From: Halictus rubicundus
Taxonomy: Eukaryota > Arthropoda > Insecta > Hymenoptera > Halictidae
DNA length: 64,000 bases
Assembly: GCF_050948215.1 (NCBI RefSeq)
Contig: NW_027488577.1
Location: 682,001-746,000, forward strand
Direction of reading: 5' to 3'
Position numbers and translations under genes: made by a program. This document shows, piece after piece, positions 1 to 9,798 of this stretch (positions within the stretch are counted from its first letter, which is position 1; every line of letters starts with the position of its first letter). Under the pieces are notes generated by a model that was not told the origin of the DNA, did not search any database, and saw nothing but the letters and a program-made list of their open reading frames with translations.

Positions 1-1771
1 GATAGGATAGGGTTGAGGATAGGATAGGATAGAGGATAGGAGAAGATAGAGGATAGGATAGGATAGAGGATATTATAGGATAGAGGATAGGATAGGATGG
101 AGGATAGGATAGGATAGAGGATAAGATAGGATAGAGGATAACATAGGGGATTGGATAGGATAGAGGATAGGAGACGATAGAGGATAGGATAGGATTAATG
201 ATAGGATAGGAAAGATTACAGGATAGGATACAGGATACGATATTATAGAGGATACGATATTATAGAGGATAGGATAGGATAGAGGATAGGATAGGATAGA
301 GGATAGGATAGGAGAGAGGATAGGATAGGATAGAGGGTAGGATAGGATAGAGGATAGGATAGGATAGGATAGAGGATAGGATAGGATAGAGGATAGGATA
401 GGATAGAGGATAGGATAGGATAGAGGATAGGATAGGATAGAGGATAGGATAGGATAGAGGATAGGATAGGATAGAGGATAGGATAGGATATAGGATAGGA
501 TAGGATAGGATAGGATAGGATAGAGGATTGAATAGGATAGAGGATAGGATAGGATACAGGATAGGACAGGATAGAGGATAGGATAGGATAGAGGATAGGA
601 TAGGATAGAGGATAAGATAGGATAGAGGATAACATAGGGGATTGGATAGGATAGAGGATAGGAGACGATAGAGGATAGGATAGGATTAATGATAGGATAG
701 GAAAGATTACAGGATAGGATACAGGATACGATATTATAGAGAATACGATATTATAGAGGATAGGATAGGATAGAGGATAGGATAGGATAAAGGATAGGAT
801 AGGATAGAGGATAGGATAGAGGATAGGATAGAGGATTGGATAGGATAGAGGATATTATAGGATAGAGGATAGGATAGGATAGCGGATAGGATACGGATAG
901 ATGATAGGATAGGATAGAGGATAAGATAGAGGATAGGATAGAGGATTGGATAGGATAGAGGATTGGATAGGATAGAGGATATTATAGGATAGAGGATAGG
1001 ATAGGATAGCGGATAGGATAGGATGGAGTATAGGATAGAATTGAGGATAGGATAGGGTTGAGGATAGGATATGATCGAGGATACGATACGATAGAGTATA
1101 GGATAGGATTAATGATAGGATAGGAAAGATTACAGAATAGGATACAGGATACGATATTATAGAGGATAGGATAGGATAGGATATAGGATAGGATAGGATA
1201 GGATAGGATAGAGGATTGGATAGGATAGAGGATAGGATAGGATAGAGGATAGGACAGGATAGAGGATAGGACAGGATAGAGGATAGGATAGGATAGAGGA
1301 TAGGATAGGATAGAGGATAGGATAGGATAGAGGATAGGATAGGACAGAGGATAGGATAGGATACAGGATACGATATTATAGAGAATACGATATTATAGAG
1401 GATAGGATAGGATAAAGGATAGGATAGGATAGAGGATAGGATAGAGGATAGGATAGAGGATTGGATAGGATAGAGGATATTATAGGATAGAGGATAGGAT
1501 AGGATAGCGGATAGGATACGGATAGAGGATAGGATAGGATAGAGGATAGGATAGAGGATAGGATAGAGGATTGGATAGGATAGAGGATATTATAGGATAG
1601 AGGATAGGATAGGATAGCGGATAGGATAGGATGGAGTATAGGATAGAATTGGGGATAGGATAGGGTTGAGGATAGGATAGGAAAGAGGACAGGATAGGAT
1701 AGAGGATAGGATAGGATAGAGGATAGGATAGGATAGAGGATAGGATACGATAGAGGATAGGATAGAGAATA

Positions 1772-3000
1772 GGATAGGATAGAGGATAGGGGATTGGATC
1801 GGATACAGGATAGGAGACGGTAGAGGATTGGATAGGATAGAGGATATTATAGGATAGAGGATAGGATAGGATGGAGGATAGGATAGGATAGAGGATAGGA
1901 TAGGATAGAGGATAGGATAGGATAGAGGATAGGATAGAGGATAGGATAGAGGATTGGATAGGATAGAGGATATTATAGGATAGAGGATAGGATAGGATAG
2001 CGGATAGGATAGTATGGAGTATACGATAGAATTGAGGATAGGATAGGGTTGAGGATAGGATAGGATAGAGGATAGGAGAAGATAGAGGATAGGATAGGAT
2101 AGAGGATATTATAGGATAGAGGATAGGATAGGATGGAGGATAGGATAGGATAGAGGATAAGATAGGATAGAGGATAACATAGGGGATTGGATAGGATAGA
2201 GGATAGGAGACGATAGAGGATAGGATAGGATTAATGATAGGATAGGAAAGATTACAGGATAGGATACAGGATACGATATTATAGAGGATACGATATTATA
2301 GAGGATAGGATAGGATAGAGGATAGGATAGGATAGAGGATAGGATAGGAGAGAGGATAGGATAGGATAGAGGGTAGGATAGGATAGAGGATAGGATAGGA
2401 TAGGATAGAGGATAGGATAGGATAGAGGATAGGATAGGATAGAGGATAGGATAGGATAGAGGATAGGATAGGATAGAGGATAGGATAGGATAGAGGATAG
2501 GATAGGATAGAGGATAGGATAGGATAGAGGATAGGATAGGATATAGGATAGGATAGGATAGGATAGGATAGAGGATTGAATAGGATAGAGGATAGGATAG
2601 GATACAGGATAGGACAGGATAGAGGATAGGATAGGATAGAGGATAGGATAGAGGATAGGATAGAGGATAGGATAGAGGATAGGATAGGATAGAGGATAGG
2701 ATAGGACAGAGGATAGGATAGGATACAGGATACGATATTATAGAGAATACGATATTATAGAGGATAGGATAGGATAGAGGATAGGATAGGATAAAGGATA
2801 GGATAGGATAGAGGATAGGATAGAGGATAGGATAGAGGATTGGATAGGATAGAGGATTGGATAGGATAGAGGATATTATAGGATAGAGGATAGGATAGGA
2901 TAGCGGATAGGATAGGATGGAGTATAGGATAGAATTGAGGATAGGATAGGGTTGAGGATAGGATATGATCGAGGATACGATACGATAGAGTATAGGATAG
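1772..3000. repeat. Higher-order satellite segment, paralogue of 16271-17540
   Basis: This stretch aligns to 16271-17540 with the same order of variant monomers. It starts in the GGGGATTGGATCGG cassette (1789 against 16288) and runs to the gatagggttgagg block (2949 against 17499). The offset rises from 14499 to 14550. The extra 51 bp equals three 17-bp monomers, gained or lost in the homogeneous run near 2400-2540. The segment therefore also holds an unoccupied version of the LINE target site (about 1765-1800). The first 500 bases of the window match 2037-2540 in the same way (offset 2036). Confidence 0.8.
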
Positions 3001-5583
3001 GATAGAGGATAGGATAGGACAGAGGATAGGATAGGATAGAGAATAGGATAGGATAGAGGATAGGGGATTGGATCGGATACAGGATAGGAGACGGTAGAGG
3101 ATTGGATAGGATAGAGTATATTATAGGATAGAGGATAGGATAGGATGGAGGATAGGATATGATAGAGGATAAGATAGCATAGAGGATAACATAGGGGATT
3201 GGATAGGATAGAGGATAGGAGACGGTAGAGGATTGGATAGGATAGAGGATATTATAGGATAGGGGATAGGATAGGATGGAGGATAGGATAGGATAGAGGA
3301 TAAGATAGGATAGAGGATAACATAGGGGATTGGATAGGATAGATAATAGGAGACGATAGAGGATAGGATAGGATTGATGATAGGATAGGAAAGATTACAG
3401 GATATGATAGAGGATACGATATTATAGAGGATAGGATAGGATAGAGGATAGGATAGGATAGCGGATAGGATAGGATGGAGTATACGATAGAATTGAGGAT
3501 AGGATAGGGTTGAGGATAGGATAGGATAGAGGATAGGAGAAGATAGAGGATAGGATAGGATAGAGGATAGGATACGATAGATTATAGGATAGAGAATAGG
3601 ATAGGATAGAGGATAGGATACGATAGATTATAGGATAGAGAATAGGATAGGATAGAGGGTAGGGGATTGGATCGGATACAGGATAGGAGACGGTAGAGGA
3701 TTGGATAGGATAGAGGATAGGATAGGATAGAGGATATTATAGGATAGAGGATAGGATAGGATGGAGGATAGGATAGGATAGAGGATAAGATAGGATAGAG
3801 GATAACATAGGGGATTGGATAGGATAGATGATAGGAGACCATAGAGGATAGGATAGGATTGATGATAGGATAGGAAAGATTACAGGATAGGATACATTAT
3901 ACGATATTATAGAGGATACGATATTATAGAGGATAGGATAGGATAGAGGATAGGATAGGATAGAGGATAGGATCAGGATGGAGGATAGGATAGGATATAG
4001 GATAGGATAGGATAGAGGATAGGATAGGATAGAGGATAGGATAGGGGATTGGATAGCATAGAGGATACGAGACGATAGAGGATAGGATAGGATAGAGGAT
4101 AACATAGGGGATTGGATAGCATAGAGGATAGGAGACGATAGAGGATAGGATAGGATAGACAATAGAATAGGATAGATGATATTATAGGATAGAGGATAGG
4201 ATATAGGATTGGATAGGATACAGGATAGGATCGGATAGAGGATAGGATAGGATTGAGGATAGGAGAGGATAGAGCAGATGATAGAGCATAGGAAAGAATT
4301 GAGGATAGGATAGGATAGAATATAGGATAGGATAGAGAGTAGGATAGGATAGATGATGTTATAGGATACAGGATAGGATAGGATGGAGGATAGGACAGGA
4401 TAGAGGATAGGATAGGATAGAGGATAGGATAGGATAGAGGATAGGATAGGATGGAGGATAGGATAGGACAGAGGATAGGATAGAGGATAGGATATTATAG
4501 AGGATAGGATAGGATAGAGGATAACATAGGGGATTGGATAGCATAGAGGATAGGAGACGATAGAGGATAGGATAGGATAGATGATATTATAGGATAGAGG
4601 ATAGGATAGGATGGAGGATAGGATAGGATAGAGGATAGGATATAGGATTGGATAGGATAGAGGATAGGATCGGATAGAGGATAGGATAGGATTGAGGATA
4701 GGAGAGGATAGAGCAGATGATAGAGCATAGGAAAGAATTGAGGATAGGATAGGATAGAATATAGGATAGGATAGATGATATTATAGGATAGAGGATAGGA
4801 TAGGATGGAGGATAGGATAGGATACAGGATAGGATATAGGATTGGATAGGATAGAGGATAGGATAGGATAGAGGATAGGATAGGATAGAGGATAGGATAG
4901 GATAGAGGATAGGATAGGATAGAGGATAGGATAGGATAGAGGATAGGATAGGATAGAGGATTGGATAGGATAGGGGATAGGATAGGATAGAGGATAGGAT
5001 AGGATAGGATAGAGGATTGGATAGGATAGAGGATAGGATAGGATTGAGGATAGAATAGTAAAGATGACAGGATAGGATACAGGATACGATATTATAGAGG
5101 ATACGATATTATAGAGGATAGGACAGGATAGAGGATAGTATAGGATAGAGGATAGGATAGGATAGAGGATAGGATAGGATAGAGGATAGGATAGGACAGA
5201 GGATAGGATAGGATACAGGATACGATATTATAGAGGATACGATATTATAGAGGATACGATATTATAGAGGATAGGATAGGATAGAGGATAGGATAGGATA
5301 AAGGATAGGATAGGATAGAGGATAGGATACGATAGAGGATAGGATAGAGAATAGGATAGGATAGAGGATAGGGGATTGGATCGGATACAGGATAGGAGAC
5401 GGTAGAGGATTGGATAGGATAGAGGATATTATAGGATAGAGGATAGGATAGGATGGAGGATAGGATAGGATAGAGGATAGGATAGGATAGAGGATAGGAT
5501 AGGATAGAGGATAGGATAGAGGATAGGATAGAGGATTGGATAGGATAGAGGATAGGATACGATAGAGGATAGGATAGAGAATA

Positions 5584-5599
5584 GGATAGGATAGAGGAT
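5584..5599. repeat. Target site duplication, left copy (LINE)
   Basis: GGATAGGATAGAGGAT lies immediately before the LINE block and is repeated exactly at 16271-16286 after the poly(A) tail. An adjacent A could extend it to 17 bp. Because the target is itself a repeat, the call rests on context. The left flank (agagaat...) and right flank (aggggattggatcgg) join to recreate a cassette seen uninterrupted near 1765-1800, 3035-3075 and 5350-5385. Confidence 0.8.
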
Positions 5600-5600
5600 G

Positions 5601-7499
5601 AGAGCGAATCGAAATCTCACCGAGCTAACATCGTAAGAGAGCATAGAAACGCGAAAATTTCAACCGCACTCGCGAGTTTTACTTTAATTTATTCTTACTC
5701 GAAATAATAAGTATGAGTATATATAAAAGTAAAAAGTGAGTGGAAAATTCAAAACCAAAAGGACTATAAAGCCAAAACGCGAATAAAGACGCGATTCACG
5801 CGGAGTTCGGGTTAAAAACCCCTCAGGGGCGGATAAACTCCTAAGAGGAAAATAACTTGAAAGAAAATAGCAGATCATCAACTATAGAATCTCGAAAAAC
5901 CAAACGCGAACATCTGAAAAAGAAAAAGAAAAGATTAAACTCTTAAAATTAAATCGGGTACACTTACGTGAAAATAAGATACTTCCAGCAAAATCCGGGA
6001 AACGGGAGTGCCGAAAAACTGCATATACCTGAAAAGAAAGAAATAGAAAAAGACTAGAAGTTTTTAAAAATAGTAGAGATGTCAATTAAATTTTAAAAAT
6101 AAATAAATAATTAAAACCGGTGAAATAACAGTGTTAGAAAACGAACAATTACACTCGATAGATTAATACCAAGTGGACTATAAAGCAGTTTAGAATTTCC
6201 AAGTGTCAAGTGACGAGAGAGATAGAGAGAAAATACATAGAACAAGAGAGGATAGAGAACACCCGAAAGGCCAAGCCGAGAAGTTCACACAACGTGAGGG
6301 GTCGGTCGGACGGTGTTACCTAAAGTAAGGTAGGAACTAGAAGAGTTAAAACCGCAGAGGGATAACCAGTAGTAATTATACACCGGATATAAAGTCTTAG
6401 GAGAAAGAGATAGAACTCGGGTAAAATACAAAAATAGGCCGATCTCAATAAAATTTTAGGGCCGCCCATTTCGAAGGGTGGCGAGTCGAAGGGGGTCGGA
6501 AAGGAGAAGTTATTCTCCCCCCCGAAAACTTTTTTGCTCTGCACCCACCCATTTCGGAGATATAGCGATTAGCAGGCTTATTTTACGGAAATTAGGGAAA
6601 CGGACCAGACGAAAGTAAAGTGCTCGCCCGTACCGTTACAACGAGCCGCTGAACGCCGGAATCGGTGAAAGTTGAAAATTAGCGTGCATACCGGGTGACC
6701 AAATAATTTCGGATCCTAAAAAATCTGAGTACGTGGGTCGACTCGTTAGGGGAATCTAAGGGGTGTCTGTGATCTGGGGAACATGGTTCCCCAAGGCAAA
6801 AAATTTGTCGAAACCCCCCCCCCCCCTTTTCGAGATAACAACACGGACAAGGGGAAGGAGCTGATTCTCCAAAAAACTTTCAACGAGGCAAGTTACGCAT
6901 TCAACGAGGGCTTTACAAACATAGAAGAATAAGTGGGGGTCAACTATCCAAAAACCCCCACTTCCCTCTTGCGAAATCCAGAAATTAGCAGAATTTTAGC
7001 ATTTCTTAGCGTTTTTTCGTCACTTTCAGACGATTTTAGATAATTCGAAGCGATTTTAGAATTTTTCCCGTCGATCGCACGAGATTTCTTAAAAAATTCT
7101 TACAATTTTGCGAATTTCGTCAAATTTTCGTAGCTAGTAGGTAGAGAGAATATCGTAGCCGCTAAGTAGATTTCTGCGGACCTCGGCGATTCTGTGCGAA
7201 TTTTAGATAAGATAGGTTAGGTTAATAGAAAAAATTAGAATTACAACTGTTTGTGTTGGTTTTTTTTGGTTTTTGGTTAATAAGGTTTAGCTAGTAAATT
7301 TTTAGAGTTTAGGTTTTAGATTTGTAATCTTAGGGTTAATCTCGAGTTTAGTTACTTTAAGTGTTAGTATATATAAAAGAGATTAAGTTTAAGCGAATCG
7401 ATTAGATTAAATTAAATTAAGTACATGCGCGACCAGCGATAATAGATTTTTAACGATTTTGTAGAAATTGAAAAGTTAAATAGAGGCAAATACCTTTAA
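5601..7499 (+). mobile_element. 5'-truncated LINE copy A (3' UTR only)
   Basis: Direct repeat of 14357-16254. In the comparison I made by eye I found two differences. The C run is 13 long here (6814-6826) and 12 in copy B (15570-15581). Base 6924 is G here and the equivalent base 15679 is T. The fragment contains only distal 3' UTR and no coding sequence. Short reading frames on the minus strand are unsupported. It ends in tacctttaa with only two A residues before copy B begins, whereas copy B ends in 18 A. Truncation at 5601 and fusion at 7499/7500 suggest template jumping during target-primed reverse transcription. Confidence 0.85.
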
Positions 7500-8236
7500 T
7501 TCTCCGTGTTTTCCGACTTACTGCCTTCCCCAACCTACAAATAATACAATTAAATGTAATAAAATAAAGAATAAAATACAATAGCTTAATAGAATTAAAA
7601 AACAAGAAACCAGTATTAGAAAGAAATAGTAGTAAAATCAAATTGCTTAGCCCTCTATTAGTAATAAAAAAGCGACAATTTGTCAGAAAAATCACCCTTC
7701 AAAAGACAAGATAGTAGATAAAAGTCAAGATAGTAGTAGTTATATAAAATAAATAAAATGTAGTAAGATTAATATACTAATAGCAGAAAAATATACTAAT
7801 AGCAGAAAACTTTCGTAGTTAAAAGCTAAAATATAAAAAAAAAATTTTTAAAGCCTAATCAGGACAGAGAGAAACAGGGAAAAAGGCATTAAGGAAAGAG
7901 AGGAAAGGGAAAGGGTAGGTTAAAAAACGCTGGGAAAACGATAGGTACAGAAGGGGAGAGCCAGGGGGGGTTAAAGATACCGAACAGACGGAATCGTAAC
8001 GGCCGACCCCGAGCGAAAGCGAGAGGACAAAGTAAGAGACAACCTAATACAATAACACGCACCGAGGACGAAACGACCGCCACCACGGACACCCACAAAC
8101 AAAGACACATACAGCATTCACTTGACACATACGTTAGCACAAACAGACAATACGGTTTCAAATCAATACGATAGTAAAAGAACAATAGCATATCGAAAAG
8201 AAGACGAAAGAAAGAGAGAACAAAATAAGAAAGAAG
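7500..8236 (+). promoter_or_regulatory. LINE 5' UTR / presumed internal promoter region
   Basis: A 737-bp leader with no long reading frame. The first half is A/T-rich; the second half (about 7860-8236) is purine- and CpG-richer and leads into ORF1. Only two ATG triplets precede ORF1 on the sense strand, at 7554 (ATGTAA) and 7758 (ATGTAG). Each is followed at once by a stop codon, so both are minimal start-stop elements. Non-LTR elements of this type normally carry an internal promoter at the 5' end. I cannot identify its core motif here. Confidence 0.55.
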
Positions 8237-9781
8237 ATGGACGAGGAAGAAAAATTCCTCACACCAATGCAACCAGCAGCGAAAGGCAATGTCTTCAAGA
8301 AAAGCTCAAAAATAAAGCATAGCGCGGAAAAAGAAAAGGATAGATCATTGATTAAAAGACCAAGAGAAAATGAAGAGGAAACCGACACAGATTCGGTAAT
8401 CTCGGACGTAATCTTGGTCGGAAGTACGGCATTAAAAAAGAAACGACTAGAAGACATAACTTTGTACGCAATCAACCAGACCGACGACGAAGAGAAGGAT
8501 GAGGAGGACGACGTATTAAAACTAATAGGGCAACTAATAAAAATCCTCAAAAAAACTAAAAATTCAACACGCGAGGTTAAAAATTATTGTGCGGACCCAC
8601 TAACGGAGGTAAAAAACGTGACGAAATGTCACGCCAGCCAAGCGGATAGACTGCTCGAAGTGGCGATCACCAAGCTAAAAAACATTGAACTAATAATAGA
8701 AAATAAACAACTCAAAAATAGTATACTGCATAGAGATATGGGAACGCAATGCTCCTTAGCTAAAAATGAAAATAATGTTCCACCGAAACCCGAAAAGCAT
8801 AAAAAGACAGCAGAAGGACTGAAGAAAAGATTAATGTATGAAAGTGAAGCGGAAGAAGCAAGCGGCAAATTGAACAAGGAAATCGACCATGATAAAGAGA
8901 AAGAAAACGAATGGAAGACAGTCGAGAATAGAAATAAAAACGAGGAGAAGAAAGCTTTAAGGAAAAAGAAGAAAGAAGAGGAAGAAGCAGCAGAAGCAGA
9001 GAAAAGGAAACGGGAACAAGAAAAGGAACGAGAAAAAAGAAACAAGCTTCCTCCGCCTCCAAAATCGGAAGCTATAATCATTAAAACATCAGAAACAAGG
9101 ACCTTCGCGGATTTATTTAAACAACTAAAGACCAATGCTGGAGATAGATTGAATGGAATTCATACCGTAAGAAAGTCCAGGGGAGGAGATCTCGTTATAG
9201 AGATGGAAAAGGGTACCACTGGCGGAGATCTGGAAAAATTCGCGAAGGACACCCTAGGGGGAGATTGCAAAATCAGGAGAATGGCCCCCAAGGTAGTGTA
9301 CGAAATAAAAGATCTCGATCCAACAATCGACAGAGGGGAACTCCAGGAGGAACTCGAAAAAATTCTAGGAATTCAGAAAGATGAAATAGAGGTCAAAAAT
9401 ATCCGATTCGGATACGGAGGAACTCGGATGGCCATAGTTGCCCTTCCGGCTAAAATATTGGAACAATTGGGACAGGAAAATAAATTAAAAATCGGCTTTA
9501 CAAACTGCAGAGTCAAAAGGACTCAGAACATTCTAAGATGCTACAAGTGCCACGCTTTCGGGCACTTATCGTACAACTGCACGTTAGATCTGAAGGGTCA
9601 AGAACTCTGCAGGAGATGCGGGGCAATAGGACACCAAATTAATGGCTGTGAGGCAATAAGATGCTGTGTCCTCTGCATCCGAGAAGGGATACACGCATCG
9701 AAGGCCGAACATGTTGCGGGGGCGGTAAACTGCCCGCAATATAAAAAATTTTTGGAGCAATCAGCTAGGAGTAACGCATAA
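8237..9781 (+). CDS. LINE ORF1, Gag-like zinc-knuckle RNA-binding protein (514 aa)
   Basis: Likely nucleic-acid-binding partner that packages the LINE RNA with ORF2 protein. The N-terminal 170 residues are charged. Residues about 215-270 are an extreme Lys/Glu-rich, coiled-coil-like stretch followed by PPPP (272-275). Residues about 280-430 form the conserved Gag-like segment. Three zinc knuckles close the protein: C435-C438-H443-C448, C458-C461-H466-C471 and C477-C480-H492-C499. The last has the long CX2CX11HX6C spacing typical of R1-clade ORF1. The ATG at 8237 has A at -3 and G at +4 and is the first ATG not followed directly by a stop. ORF2 follows in the -1 frame with a 7-nt open-frame overlap. 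Clade assignment is secure; exact family is unknown. Confidence 0.95.
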   Translation: MDEEEKFLTPMQPAAKGNVFKKSSKIKHSAEKEKDRSLIKRPRENEEETDTDSVISDVILVGSTALKKKRLEDITLYAINQTDDEEKDEEDDVLKLIGQLIKILKKTKNSTREVKNYCADPLTEVKNVTKCHASQADRLLEVAITKLKNIELIIENKQLKNSILHRDMGTQCSLAKNENNVPPKPEKHKKTAEGLKKRLMYESEAEEASGKLNKEIDHDKEKENEWKTVENRNKNEEKKALRKKKKEEEEAAEAEKRKREQEKEREKRNKLPPPPKSEAIIIKTSETRTFADLFKQLKTNAGDRLNGIHTVRKSRGGDLVIEMEKGTTGGDLEKFAKDTLGGDCKIRRMAPKVVYEIKDLDPTIDRGELQEELEKILGIQKDEIEVKNIRFGYGGTRMAIVALPAKILEQLGQENKLKIGFTNCRVKRTQNILRCYKCHAFGHLSYNCTLDLKGQELCRRCGAIGHQINGCEAIRCCVLCIREGIHASKAEHVAGAVNCPQYKKFLEQSARSNA

Positions 9782-9798
9782 AATTCAATTTAAAATTA

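Larger units (their letters stand above)
1..5599. repeat. ATAGG-type 17-bp satellite array, left block
   Basis: Continuous tandem satellite. The dominant monomer is GGATAGGATAGAGGATA (17 bp), with 12-bp (one GGATA lost), 22-bp (one gained) and 29-bp length variants. Point-variant 17-mers recur in fixed order, for example GAGGATACGATATTATA, GAGGATATTATAGGATA, GAGTATAGGATAGAATT and GAGGATAGGATAGGGTT. This ordering gives the array a higher-order structure. The + strand is very purine-rich and its consensus has no C. I see no non-satellite sequence here. The block ends at a LINE insertion, and the array continues off the left edge of the window. Confidence 0.97.

Noticed and set aside
243..635. 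Long minus-strand reading frames in the satellite (this and several dozen more, up to 337 codons)
   Set aside because: They are the stop-free satellite consensus read in any frame. They have no unique sequence, no start context and no domain, and overlapping frames give the same 17-residue repeat.
5684..6544. Minus-strand frames of 61-81 codons in LINE copy A and their duplicates at 14440-15300
   Set aside because: They lie antisense in a 3' UTR, are low complexity and show no domain. Their duplication only reflects the copied UTR.
8122..8322. 66-codon plus-strand frame overlapping the start of ORF1
   Set aside because: It begins with TTG, has biased charged composition and overlaps the well-supported ORF1 in another frame.
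8629..9135. Minus-strand frames opposite ORF1 and ORF2 (also 10077-13037)
   Set aside because: Antisense shadows; the plus strand carries the conserved zinc, endonuclease and RT motifs.
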